Notes under the pieces: model-generated
Database searches by the model: none
What the model saw: the letters and a program-made list of their open reading frames with translations, nothing else
Told to the model about the DNA's origin: nothing
In this document: positions 33,735-44,741 of the stretch, in pieces
How positions within the stretch are numbered: position 1 is the first letter of the stretch
Layout: each line of letters starts with the position of its first letter
Position numbers and translations under genes: made by a program
Assembly (NCBI GenBank): GCA_031841125.1
Contig: CM063107.1
Location: 45,955,497-46,019,496 of the forward strand
Reading direction: 5' to 3'
DNA: 64,000 nucleotides
From: Acanthococcus lagerstroemiae
Lineage: Eukaryota > Arthropoda > Insecta > Hemiptera > Eriococcidae

Positions 33735-35310
33735 GGATGTTTTTCAAATTGTCCCACTTTCTACTTTTTTTAAATTTTTTGATCAAGAAGTCGGATTTCC
33801 ACGGGACAAAAATGGATCTTCAGTTGAGGTCTAGTTTCTTTTCGGATTAAAAATTTTCTCTCCGTCGAAAGGGGTTTGAATTTACCACCAACTTTGGAAT
33901 CTTAAATCGACCAAATTATCAAAACAGAGATTTCTTAGATCGCCGATTTAGAATAGTATATCAGATTTTTCAATTCACCCAATTTGGATCCAAAAATCCA
34001 AATTTTGGACCGAGAAAGGATCAAAATTAAATTGACATGAGGAATGAAAGAAAGTTTTCAAGTAGGGTTTTTTGTGTCGCTGATTTCGAATATTGTGTCT
34101 GTTTTGTATACGACCCATATTTGGGCAATGAATTCAACGCTGTCCCCATAAAATGAGCAAAATTAACTATTTCATCTTAAAGGGAAGCAAGGGTCAATTT
34201 GACTTGGCGAATGTAACCAGTAATTTACGGAAACCGTAAACGAGGTATCGCTGTGGACATTGCTTATACAGGGTATTTCACGAATTGGTCCTCCCCCTTT
34301 TACCACTATTATTTTCTTTTTAGCATTTTATATGCTTTCACTACTGGATATACTTGAGCAAAACCATAACGAAAAACCTACCTCTCCCCCGACACAAATT
34401 CAGTGGTTGACATTTCCATGAAAATGTATTTCAGCATTTTATATATGCTTTTGCTACTGGGTATACTTTAGCGAAAAACCTAACGCTCCCCCGACACGAA
34501 TTCAGTGGTTGTTTTATCGAAAAGTAAGATCTTCACGGGGCAAAAATGGAGCTTCGAGAAAATCAAGGAGAGATACAAAAATCACGCAATAAAAACAATC
34601 CAAAACGATAAACACCAAAAATTTACAAATAACAAAAGATGACCAAGATTGCTCGAAGAAACAAAACACAACAATACAAATTAATTAAATCAAGACTAAT
34701 TAGACGAAATCGTGATCACTTAGCAGTGCTCGTATTAATAACATCCTACGCTGCTGAGCTTCCTAACGTATTTACGGGGAATCGAGTATGTAATTTCATA
34801 TGCATACGTGTACAAGTGGCGATGAATAATATTCTACAGGGTGTAAGAAGAAAATTCAATTTTCTTGTTTCTGAACAGGAAGTCGGATCGATGCTGGGTA
34901 AACAAAAATTTAAAGAGGCTAGTTTTTTGTTGTTTTTTTTCGTTTTGTCACCAACTTTTGGAATTTATTATAAAAATGAAAAGTACCGAAATAAGGTTTC
35001 CTTGGGTCATGGATTTCGAATATCCTATCAGATTTTTGATTCGGCGGAGCTAAAAGAGACAAAATTAAATTGACTTGAAAATTTGAACAAAGTACCGAAA
35101 TTGGCATTTCCTGGGTCTCCTTGGGTCTTTAATTCCGATTACTGCATCTGATTTTTGATACGGCTCCAGTTTCGGCTCAAGAATCCAAATTTTGGACTAA
35201 AAAAGGGTCAAAGTTGAATTGGCTTGTGGAATTGAACGAGATTTCGTAGTAGATTTTTATTGGTTGCTGATTATCAGATTTTTCACCCGCCCCTGATAGA
35301 TTGTGAAATT
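33735..35310. repeat. Degenerate tandem-like repeats (CCAAATTTTGGACC family)
   Basis: Diverged units recur with the themes CACCAACTTTGGAAT, TTTCGAATATYSTRTCAGATTTTTSA, CCAAATTTTGGACC, AAAGGGTCAAA and TTGAATTGRCTTG (clear at about 33885-34090, 34940-35095 and 35100-35300). Likely an old satellite or a transposon rich in internal repeats. The open frame at 34639-35073 crosses these repeats and is not considered a gene. Confidence 0.55.
34317..34515 (-). repeat. Duplicated dispersed repeat (AGCATATAAAATGCT family)
   Basis: Two ~116-bp copies in tandem containing TAGCATTTTATATGCTTT, CTACTGGRTATACTT, GAAAAACC and CTCCCCCGACACRAATTCAGTGGTTG. The same unit occurs in the opposite orientation at 40190-40260, 40828-40930 and 42400-42480, so it is a dispersed repeat family. 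Confidence 0.7.
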
Positions 35311-35744
35311 GAACATCGCACATTGGCTTCTACAATCCAAACTTCATGATTTCATAAATCGAAAGAGGTATCTAATAGGTTTATTTATGATAGTCAAGTT
35401 TGGATTGTTTCATTAAATTTCGTATCAAATTACCGGTGAAGCTACTATTTCCTGTTTTCAACTTGAAAGTGACGATAATTTTTCAAATTTCTATGGAAAA
35501 TTATCTCTATTGACGTGACGAAAAGCTGATGAAAGATTGAATCACAAATTTGTTGGAGGAGATTGAAGTTTTTGTCTCAGTGCTGCGCAGCGAGTCGAGT
35601 TTACTGGCCTTGTAACAGTGAAGTATAATTATTAAAATAAGTCGCAGTAATTCGTGTCCATTAGTTTAACTTCACGCGTAAACAAAATATTTATGACTAT
35701 TTAAAATATACAATCAGTTGTATTTCAACCAATTTCAAGTGCAG

Positions 35745-36265
35745 GCGGTTCAAAAAAAATTCCACTGTAGAACATATCCTGATACTTGACCAAATAATAG
35801 AAAAATCAAAAGTATATCGAATTAAAATCCACTTATTATTTATTGATTTTCTAAATGCTTTTGATACTGCAATCCACGCTCCTACAGGGAGTGGAAAGTA
35901 AAATATTGAAAATTTTACAAGCTCCATGTAAAAATTCTCTGGAATATATTAAATTAGATAAGGAGGGGCCTACCTTTGAAATGCGAAGTGGAGTTGGACA
36001 TGGCTGACATGGGAACCCGTTATCTCCGAACCTTTTTAATAGCTTGCTGGAAGACTTATTCAGAAGAACAAAATGTAGGAACTAAATAATTGATGGAAAA
36101 AACTCGACTAATCGCCTTACTGATGAGGTAGTTTTAATTAGAAAAATTGTAAATGAACTTCAGGAAATGGGGAACGAACTACTAAAATCAGGTCAGGATT
36201 TCAGACTAAAGGCAAACCTTCAAAAAACAAAATATCTGTGTAATGACGAAAACACAAATTTAGTG
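35745..36265 (+). pseudogene. RTE-clade reverse transcriptase fragment
   Basis: Heavily mutated RT: ILDQIIEKSKVY, then LLFIDFLNAFDTAIH (first catalytic region), followed in broken frames by remnants of the GDPLS block near 36005 and of the LLEDLFR helix near 36040. The FADD box is not readable. Many stops. Confidence 0.6.
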
Positions 36266-36269
36266 ATAG

Positions 36270-37255
36270 TTCCTCATGTATTTTTTCATTTACAAACCTT
36301 GCACAGGTCTGCGTGAGCAATGAAGAAAATCCATAAATTCACTACGGCTTTCTAGAAATTTACGTATCATGAGCAGCTAATCTTATTTCATCTCAAGTGG
36401 TCTTCCAATCCGTTGTACGATGGAAGAAAGTGACTCTACGATTTTTTTATAATGAATTTATGATACCACGTGCACCTAACTTTCTTAAAATTCAACGCGG
36501 AAAAATGAAAAATCGTTGAAATTGTTCTCTCTTCTTATTATGAAATTTAGTGATTCAACTGTGCTTCTCAGAAGTTTCCATCTAACCCACAAATATGGCA
36601 GAAAATACCAAGAAAGTCGACCTTCGATTTCGTGTGATACTAGTTTTTGAACGACGTTTGTAAAAATTCTTCCAAATCACGCCATAAAATTTGTCAATTC
36701 TCATTATAAATCACGACTTCCGGTCCTAAGTGTGACTGAATGCTAAATTCAATAAGATACACCCGTCCTCCGATACTTTTCCAAATCAACTCAATTAGCC
36801 CATTAGTAAAGTATAAATGTTGATTCTGTAGCCCTAATGGGAGCCCAAAATGAAAATCTAACGCGATCTGCGAAATCAACAACCTCCCCCTCTCTCAAAG
36901 AAATCTCTTTCGATGTTTACTTTCTTAAGCTGGAGTATTTCTCTCCTTTTCAGGATGCATTATCAAATTTGATGCCTAAATCGGTGCGCGACGAATAATC
37001 CGATTGCATTATTTAAAAAACGAAGAAAGAAAAAAAAACCTGAAAAACATTTGTTTGGATACTTTCTCAATTTTTATAGCTAAGGTGGTTCCAGACAGAT
37101 TCGAAAAGTGTAATCGGTTTTTACATTGAAGTCCCTATCGGGCTTAAATGGAAAAGTCTTGACACAATCGTGGAAATGAAAGCGACTGGAGAAACAGCTA
37201 TTTCGATACATAAATCGACTTCTGGAAGCTAGTTCGGAGTCGGATCAAAAGTCAG
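36270..37255. other. Unassigned
   Basis: No gene, RNA or repeat recognised. Confidence 0.3.
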
Positions 37256-37261
37256 GTACAA

Positions 37262-37480
37262 CCTGGTTGGCCGAGTGGATAGCGCATTGGTCTCAGAATC
37301 CGGAGTTCCCGGGTTCGATCCCACGTAGCCACTCGCCAGATTTCGACCTAGGCCGGTTTTTCGGCCAGAAGTGAAGAGGGCTAAGACAGCTCTAGGAGCC
37401 TCCCCGACGTCTCTAAGGTAATGCTCGAAAAGATAGAGTCCAGGGCTCGGGTTGAGAGCAAATTAGAAAAGGTATAACAT
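37262..37480 (+). mobile_element. tRNA-derived SINE-like sequence
   Basis: A pol III A box (TGGCCGAGTGGATAGCG) and a perfect B box (GGTTCGATCCC) are spaced as in a tRNA. The acceptor stem does not pair well and no clean anticodon arm forms. The sequence continues into a non-tRNA body (CGGTTTTTCGGCC...). I therefore call a SINE head, not a functional tRNA gene. The 3' tail and target duplication were not located; the end is approximate. Confidence 0.55.
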
Positions 37481-37963
37481 TCAAAACCAGTCACCCAAAA
37501 AAGCATTCTCGAATGGTATCAGTTGTTCAATTTTTCAATCTAAGTCAGTTTTCCCGCTCTGATGGAAGAAATGACGTGTATTGTTCTGCTTGATGAACAG
37601 CTGAAATCCTGAAAATTTTATTGACAGAATTAAAATGAATTCCCCTTTTTACGGGAAAGTACTTTTTATTTCGACTTCCTCATGCCCAATAGGAAACAAG
37701 AATAAAATCAGAAGAAATTTATTCCTTTGCATCCAAGCACTCATTTGAGAGCGTAAAAAGCGTTTCCTCCAAAATGTTTAACGTTTATACTGACTGCACA
37801 ATTAATAAAACTTCAGCTTCATTAGTTTTCAGAAGAAAAAAAAAAATTGAAAATCTTATAAAGTGTCTCAGTTTTTCCCATGTTCCTCGCCGTTTATAAA
37901 GTATCCCTCACTTAAAAAGAAAAAGAAAAAATAACAAAACTTATTGAACTTTTTTTTTTCCAG

Positions 37964-38055
37964 TTTCTTTCTCCGGAGATGGAAAACGGTATTGTCACAG
38001 GTGGAGCCTGCAAAAGCTTTCGCGGCAGTCTTTTTGCTACCTCCGTCACTGTTGG
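37964..38055 (+). other. Candidate internal exon (unassigned protein)
   Basis: A T-rich polypyrimidine tract ends in CAG at 37961-37963, giving a strong 3' splice site. A consensus donor GTAAGT starts at 38056. The 92 bases between are open in the frame set by the first base (contains MENGIVTGG and SFRGSLFATS) and have more balanced composition than the flanks. An ATG lies at 37979. I do not recognise the protein. Alternatives are chance or a decayed element. No neighbouring exon could be linked. Confidence 0.3.
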
Positions 38056-38179
38056 GTAAGTTTATACGCCTTTCTTATTTTCTGTATAAAGAAACTATTC
38101 ATTAATTTTCTAACAGTATACTCGTTCACATTGTTCGGTCCTGCATATCGGCGACCAGAAACTCTTGTTCAAGGAACAC

Positions 38180-39067
38180 TCCCATCAGCTGAATTCGGAG
38201 CTGAACTTTAAGAGGTGAAAGATAAAGAGGAGGAAGTCCCAAAAATACTCGAATCCCAGGTGGAACAAGTATTCAGAATCTATTCACACCGCCGAACTTG
38301 CTGCAGTTTTCGACTACATTCAAAATTTACCTAATATAACCAATAAAGCAATTATTGCCACCAACTCACTATCGGCCCTCCAATCAATGAGCATAATGTT
38401 CTGTACACATCTATTGGTATAACTCATACAACTCATAATCCACGTACTTGGCACTATTAGGAAAACAGGGTAGTATTCGTCTGGATCCCAGGCCATATCG
38501 GCATTGCACAAGCTAACTTAGTTGATGAAATGAAACCGCTCGAACAGCAATATCCCACCCTAAAGTAGAAAAAGCAACAATTAAAACATCCAAAGACCTT
38601 GCAATCACCTACCGATCAAAAATCCTTTTCTCTTGGCATAAAGAATCCAACAACAAACTACGTGAAATAAAAGAGAAATCGATACCTTGGATCACCTCAA
38701 ACCGGAAATCACGACGCGAAGAAATAGTAATAGCACGATTTAGAATTGGACTTACTCGCCTCACTCACCTGCACCTCCTCAATCCATACATTTTCCTCCC
38801 GCAATGCCCTGAATGTTACTTAAATAAACTCACTGTCGAACAGATACTTGACTGCCCTTCACTTAACTCTCACCACCAAAAACATCAACTACCATCAACA
38901 ACGAAAAGCATGCTCCAAAACAACCCAATGATAATAGATGAACTCATCTTCTTCCTCCACGGCACAGACCTCTTTCCATTAATTTAACCATCTCCACTAG
39001 CCGAGCCGTATAGCCCTTGGTGCAGCTAGTGGCTCGTGAATAAACAAATAATAAAAAATAAATAAAA
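38180..39067 (+). pseudogene. I-clade LINE 3' end (RNase H and tail)
   Basis: Degraded RNase H and C-terminal part of an I-type non-LTR retrotransposon. It shows SIHTAELAAVFDYIQ and ATNSLSALQSM, then FVWIPGHIGIAQAN (the VPGH-type RNase H motif), and in a shifted frame RREEIVIARFRIGLTRLTH and LPQCPECYLNKLTVEQIL, the usual C-terminal Cys-rich segment. It ends in a TAA/AAATAA-rich tail at about 39040-39067, as in I elements. The upstream RT is missing, so it is 5'-truncated. Several stops and frameshifts. Confidence 0.7.
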
Positions 39068-39068
39068 G

Positions 39069-39480
39069 TCAGAAAGCAATAAAGCCCCCGGTCCAGATAA
39101 AATGAATAACGGAACAATTAAAATATTGACCGACAGCCTTGACAAAACTTTTCAAAAACATCCTAAAGGAAGAAAAACTCCGATACAACGGAACAAAGTC
39201 GAGATAATCTTGTTGTTCAAAAAAGGAAGTAGGCAACAAATTACTTATTATAGACTAATAAGTCTAAGACTAAGCATGAGCAAAATATTCACCACACTCA
39301 TCAAAAGTAGAATCTACAGTAGGTTATATGAGAACAAGGGAAGAGAGCAAACTGGGTTTAGAAAATACTTCGCCACAGTAGATCCAATTTTTACATTAAA
39401 TCAATTAATTGAGAAGGTCAACGAATACAATATCAAAATCCACCTCATACTAACTGACTCAAAAAAAAAACACATTTGAT
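39069..39480 (+). pseudogene. RTE-clade reverse transcriptase fragment
   Basis: Starts with a KAPGPDK(I/M)-type motif (SNKAPGPDKMNN), then VEIILLFKKGSRQQ, ITYYRLISLRLSMSKIF, and REQTGFRKYFATVDPIF with NQLIEK, an RTE finger/palm region. The frame is open from 39102 to 39479, then breaks in an A-run before the FDSV motif. It abuts the tail of the I-clade LINE. No termini identified. Confidence 0.7.
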
Positions 39481-39519
39481 TCGGTAAACTACGAACATCT
39501 ATGAGAAGCAAGGAAAATT

Positions 39520-39860
39520 TAATAATAGATGTTCAACCAAACATATCCATTTCTTGACGAACGGAAAACATGTTGTTTCCTTTTAGAAGAAAACATTGGT
39601 TTTTCTTCGACGAGAAACGCTTTGTTATTTCTTTTAAGAAAGGAAGGGAAAATCTCTCATATTCTCTGTTTCTTTAAAGGGAAGAGAAACGTAGTTCTTT
39701 TTTTGAAAGGAAGCTAGAGTCACTGTCCCGTCCACCTACTCAGTGAGAAAAACTTCACTTTTTTCTCTCCGAAAAAAAGGAAACCGTGTTATTTTATTTC
39801 GAAGAAATAAAAGAAATTTATTTTTAAATGCGAAGTACGAGTACTATACGTTTCTCTTTA
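39520..39860. repeat. Degenerate GAAAC/TTTCTT-rich repeats
   Basis: Recurring AAACRTTGTTTCCTTTTAGAAG-like themes on both strands, forming imperfect palindromes. Non-coding; unassigned. Confidence 0.4.
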
Positions 39861-40293
39861 AATAATAACAAGCGAAAAAATCGCGAGGTGTCAAGGACAC
39901 CCGACAGAAGAGAAGCTTCATTCGCGCTGTGTAAGTTGCTACATCAGTTGCAGTGTTGCCAGATGGAGAGTATAAAAAGGAACCAAATTGTCGATTCCTT
40001 TGTATTAAAAAAAAAAATTCGTGTCTCGTGTAACATCATGCATGCTAAGCTCCGCTTCGGATTTGACGAATCCTACGCTTCGTGCGCCACACACCATCGT
40101 ACAAATTTCAACACGCCAGCTACACTCCCTGCAGCTTCCTAGAGATTTTCAATTGACCCCTAATTTCGCCCAATTTCTTAATAAAACTAAAATGCTGAGC
40201 GTATAAGATGATGACATCATAGTAACAGGATTGTGTCGGGGGAGCGTTACGGTAACTCACTTTTGATTCTTGTTGTGGAAGATATTTTTTATA

Positions 40294-40817
40294 CTACTTG
40301 ATCAGAAGCGGCAATGTTTTTCCTGACATTGTCTGTATTTTATTTATTTATTTAAATTATAGACAGGTGATTTTTTGTGCGTAATTAATTCAAAAATTTA
40401 ATTTTCTCAGTTAATTACTACAAAGTACAGTATCACAGTCTCTTGTCTTCAGTTTGTTCACATGCACAAACAGTATATACGGGTAGTGGCCAGCAAAACC
40501 GTAACGACAGTTTACAATGAATGGTAACAGCTGTACTACGTCGTGAATATTTAAATGCGTTCTTAAGTCGCTAGCTTGCAATTCGCTCCGTGGCCAAGTG
40601 GTTAGAGACAATTGCTACATTTCAGTCAAATGTTTCAGTGGACGCGTTCGATTTCCCGATACAAAATTACTGTTCAGCAATTTTCTCATGTAAAACGCCT
40701 TACATTGAGGGACGTTTACTTTACATGCAGGTTTCATTAGCACTCGATGCATGAATGATAGGCGCTTCTTGTCGTCTGTAAAACACCAACGTAAACACTG
40801 CCTTTCTGATCAAGTAG
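40294..40817. mobile_element. Nested Tc1/mariner-like MITE
   Basis: The left end CTACTTGATCAGAA and inverted right end TTCTGATCAAGTAG are flanked by TA on each side (40292-40293, 40818-40819), consistent with a Tc1/mariner-type insertion. 524 bp, non-coding. It contains a tRNA-like segment. The dispersed GCRTATAAGATGATGAC repeat lies on both sides. Confidence 0.6.
40583..40665 (+). mobile_element. tRNA-like segment (possible SINE head)
   Basis: CCGTGGCCAAGTGGTTAGAG resembles an A-box/D-arm, and GCGTTCGATTTCCC about 50 bases on resembles a B box. The stems are poor, so it is a decayed tRNA-derived sequence and not a gene. Confidence 0.4.
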
Positions 40818-41384
40818 TATAAAAAAGCATATAAGATGATGACTTCATAGTAACAGGAGCGTGTCAGGGAGAGCGTTACGGTTTTCGCTCAAATATACCC
40901 AGTAGTAAAAGCATATAAAATGCTAAAAAGAACCAAATCTAATTTTCTGCCGTAAAAGCGCTAAAATAGTGAATTTCGGCATCTCTTATGCCAAGGTATT
41001 GGCGTTGCCAGAAGTGGTGTGCAAGAGACACAAGAATCGTTAATTTCTGGCACTGTGATTTTAATGGCGCTAGTAAGAGTCGCAGCTGGTGGCTGAATAC
41101 CTGAATACTGCGGCTTGCAGCCGCGCAGCTCAAACTTTCATTTGCAAGATGTTTTAAAAAACGGTGGGATTTAGGTGCGCAAAATTTCATGAGGTAAAAT
41201 TCTGTGAATAACCTTCTCCATTTACCAAGCTCTGTTGTCTTCTGAATCCAGATGATGAAGCGGACGAATAAAAGGACCAAAAAAAGTAAAAAGACTAAAG
41301 AAAGGATCAAACAAAGGACCAAATTTTGAAAAAATTGTGGAAAGGACCAAATTTGGTTCATTTGGAGCCAATCTGGCAACGCTG

Positions 41385-42400
41385 CAGTCGGTAGGTGCGT
41401 GCGTACTGAATGTTATCTGGCAGAAAACTGTTAACGGAGGTATGGAGGGGAAGCAGTCTGGTTTCGAATACGCGTTCTCTCTCTTCCGCTCTCTACCTCA
41501 CTAAATGTGAGTTAAGCGTTACTACGTTTTACTTTCGTTGCATGTATTCGCGTTCGCGTTCGTTTCACTTTTTCTATGTTTACTATCCATCCTGAACCGG
41601 CGTGAAGAAGCCTAGCTTCAAAAATAAGAAAATTATGTGGTTTTTTGACTAGAAAAAACAAGGTTTATTCATTTACTTTAACGTGCAATTAAAGTTTCCC
41701 CATTAAAACTTTTGAATCTTACTGATAACTGATTTACAAAAAGAAGTATTAATACAGAACATATGAGGAGTTATCTGTCAAAAGGGCCTTTGTCAGCAAT
41801 GATGATTTTGAGAAAAACAACTTTACAGTTCTCAAGCTGAAATACTCCTTTCAAACTGATTTAATTGAAGAATATGTCGTTATAAAAAGTGTTCACTGTG
41901 ATTGAATGAATAGAAATGAATAATTAATTGTGTAGTTCGTTCAGAAACGAACGCGGACGAATTAAGAAAGAAGGAGCATGATAGGTGCCTATTATAGAGC
42001 AATGGGGAAATTAGCTTGGTGGGACATGTTGTGGTTTGTCCGTAGCTGTTTTCCCATGATAATATCACTGAATTTTATGCATTTCTAATCTCATCTCACA
42101 ATTCACAAGATACTCGTAATGCTGAACGTTCACAACTGCCACCGAGTAAATGTAACATTCACATTAAGCGCGTCTTTGTAATTCGACTGATACTGATCAG
42201 AGGTAGACTAAGACAGCATGCGTTGATTTCGGCAAACATTTCACCTCGCTCCTAATAGAGTACGACATGGAGAATTCAAAAGGGCTACTGGACCCGGGCA
42301 CTTGAGAAGATACCCTGATTAAAAAATGTATTGCAGACTGTAGTCGCGCAAGGCGCAGCAAAGATCAAGATCAGTGAGCACATAGCTGGAAGAATAATAA
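41385..42400. other. Unassigned
   Basis: No gene or repeat recognised in this interval. Confidence 0.3.
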
Positions 42401-42479
42401 ATTTCCATGGAAATGTCAACCACTGAATTCTTGTCAAGGGAGCGTTACGGTTTTCGCTTCAAGTATATCCAGTAGTAGT

Positions 42480-42650
42480 AGTAATGATAATAATAATAAT
42501 ATTTATTGCCCTTCCAACAGCCTGTCGGCCTATTACAGGAGAAGGGGGCACATAAATACAATGTTTCATGGTGTTACAAAAAATAATAATAAAATTAATT
42601 TAAAAAAATAAAATAAAATAATTTAAAATTAATTAATTAAAAATAAAATG
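42480..42650 (-). mobile_element. LINE/SINE 3' end with TAA-type tail
   Basis: Minus-strand reading gives TAGGCCGACAGGCTGTTGGA, GGGCAATAAATA and then a (TTA)n tail that borders the dispersed repeat at 42480. This arrangement is typical of the 3' end of a Jockey/CR1/I-type element. The body upstream is AT-rich and not recognisable. Confidence 0.5.
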
Positions 42651-42814
42651 TTAGTGTGTAGAATTGAGGTTAACTATCCGCACTAAGTGTCCCCTCCCCT
42701 CCCCTCTCCTCTTGGAACCCATCGAGGTATGCCGTCTTTTCTAATCTTCTCTGATGTTGGAGTGTAAGTTTTGAAGTTTTCAGAATAGAAGCATATAAAA
42801 TTCTAAAACAAGGA

Positions 42815-43532
42815 GTACCACCAAATGGATAAGAATTATGAGAGCATTGTATGAAGGAACAACAGCGCGTGTAAAGACTGAAGAGAAGGTGAGAAATTTA
42901 GAATAGAAAAACGGAGTACGCCAAGGAGACCCATTATCCCCTAATCTTTTCAACTGTCTGTAGAACAGGTAGTCAGAGAACTCGAGTGGAGGGAAAAGGG
43001 ATAAAGATCGACGGCGAGAAATGAAACTACCTAAGGTTCACGTAAGACGTGGTACTGGTAACAGAAAGTAAGCAGGAGCTACAGTATATGGCGAATGAAT
43101 TTGCAGAGAGATGAGTGAAATGGTAGGTCTGGGCTCAACACATCAAAAACAGAAATTCTTACGAACTCCAGAAGGACTAAATAAAATTGAAGGAAGAGGT
43201 GGTCATTGCAAAAGTAGAGCAGATAGATTATTTAGGACAATCAATTTCGCTTGAAAACAGAAAAAGAAATCAACAAGACAATAAACAAAGGGTGGAAAGC
43301 ATATTGGGCACAGAAGAATATATTTAAAGGCAAAATACCGATAAAGATTGGAGGCCAAGAGTGTGAGAGCTGTATTCAACCGGTACAAACAAGAAGGAAG
43401 TCAAACCTCGGCAGCAACTAAAACAAACATGCGTAGACTCCAAACCACGTAGTCAACGATGGAGGGGAGCACTCTGCATATTAAGAAATCAGACAAAGTA
43501 GAAGACTCAAAGATCAGAGCCAGGACTGGAAT
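42815..43532 (+). pseudogene. RTE-clade LINE pseudogene, left part
   Basis: Reverse transcriptase remnant: ALYEGTTARVKTEEK, GVRQGDPLSPNLFN near 42910, VVRELEW, a broken YLRF segment before the catalytic box (FADD destroyed), ELQYMANEF, and thumb remnants to SKIRARTGI at about 43530. Multiple frameshifts. It is cut at 43532 by a 6.8-kb TIR element and its C-terminal segment plus poly(A) resume at 50346. Confidence 0.7.
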
Positions 43533-43734
43533 CAGGGTTGCCAAATGAGCGATGCTGGATCGAATCACTCTCGAATTTTTTTAGGATCAAGAAGGACCAA
43601 AATAATGTTCTTTATACGAGCTTTATTCAAACTCTCCTATTCTCCTTACAGGTGCGATGGCTTAAAGGAAAACGATAGTATGTCACATTTCAGTTTTCTG
43701 ATTTTGGCAGCTCTGTCTGGACAAGGTTAATACT

Positions 43735-44560
43735 TAACTTCCCCATAAACAACTATGTAGCTGAATGCTGGACGCTGCATTACACCTGGAATACCAGAGA
43801 TACCCCGTTGGACCACTTCCATGAGCCTCTGGGCAGCTAAGGCGCACAAAAACCAGCTCTGTGCCCGTTGCCGCCGCACCCAACCAACCGGTACCCAAAG
43901 TAGAAGCACTTAAGGGCCCCGCTGGCCAGCACACGACGGCAACTGCGCACGGCGGCGTCGCTGTGTCTACCAGCCTGTTCAATGTGACGCCGCCCGCGCC
44001 GGCTTTCATCCCCCAGCCCGCAGCCTAACTTCAATAGAAGATAAGACGCTGCTGTCTGGGTCCCGTGCTGCGAGAGTAGCGTCGCTTATCTACTAAATGT
44101 TTTGTGCTCAAGGCAGTATTTTGTTTTTATCAACGGTTCTTAGTAATTTTCATTCGAACGTGAATTTTGGTTGAATTTCATCGAATCGGCCAGAGCCCAT
44201 GGAAAATGGGGCGTATTTCGCGTCCTCCATGCACAAGGCAACCCTTCAGTACACCCACCGCCCGTCGAGGCAAGAGCAGCCGACTGAAGACTGTATCCTG
44301 GGTCGGTTCCAGGGCAGTATCCAGTTTTCATTTTCTCAGGGTTTCCGAGTACTGTCTTTGTGATTTTAGTTTAATTAATTCCCTTCGCGTTGTTTACAGG
44401 CCGGAATGTCTGATGAACCGCCCAAGGGCCTCTTTCACGCTGCTCCGCATAATTCTGCTGTTGAAAGTTAAAATAGTACATTTGTTCTGTTATGTTCTTT
44501 GTTGCAGTATTCATGATCAGTTCGTGTGTGTACGTTGGTAGGGTGTTGCTTTCTGCGAAA
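43735..44560. other. GC-rich interval, possible zinc-knuckle remnant
   Basis: GC-rich DNA between the TIR end and the CR1 3' region. On the minus strand, 44034-43740 gives ALKCFYFGYRLVGC and GHRAGFC, loosely like the CCHC knuckles of R1/I-type LINE ORF1, with a stop. On the plus strand, an ATG in good context at 44199 opens a 57-codon frame (MENGAYFASSMHKATL). A separate 21-codon frame (MSDEPPKGLFHAAP) starts at 44406 after an acceptor-like TTTACAG. None can be assigned; treat as unexplained. Confidence 0.25.
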
Positions 44561-44741
44561 TTTCGATGTTTATAGAGTATTTTATTACCCGTTAGAGTCC
44601 ATCTATTTATATTTATTTCTGCTACTTTCAGAGAACATCTTGCATTTCTTTTGAGTTCACCGATTTTGATTTGTTGATGACATGAAGAACTATGTATTGG
44701 GTTGTCGGTAAATGGTGGCTATATTATGGCGAGCTTGCCAT

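Larger units (their letters stand above)
39951..41384. mobile_element. TIR element, CAGTGTTGCCAGAT ends
   Basis: 1434 bp. The left end CAGTGTTGCCAGAT and right end ATCTGGCAACGCTG are flanked by CAGTTG (39945-39950) and CAGTCG (41385-41390), a 6-bp duplication with one mismatch. The subterminal region has repeated AAGGACCAAATTTGG motifs. The same ends and duplication length define the larger element at 43533-50345. CA...TG ends with a 6-bp duplication fit the hAT variants with short duplications. No transposase frame. Confidence 0.6.

Noticed and set aside
34639..35073. 144-residue open frame
   Set aside because: It crosses the degenerate CCAAATTTTGGACC-type repeats and has no recognisable domain.
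37262..37340. Functional tRNA gene
   Set aside because: A and B boxes are good but the acceptor stem does not pair and the sequence continues into a SINE-like body.
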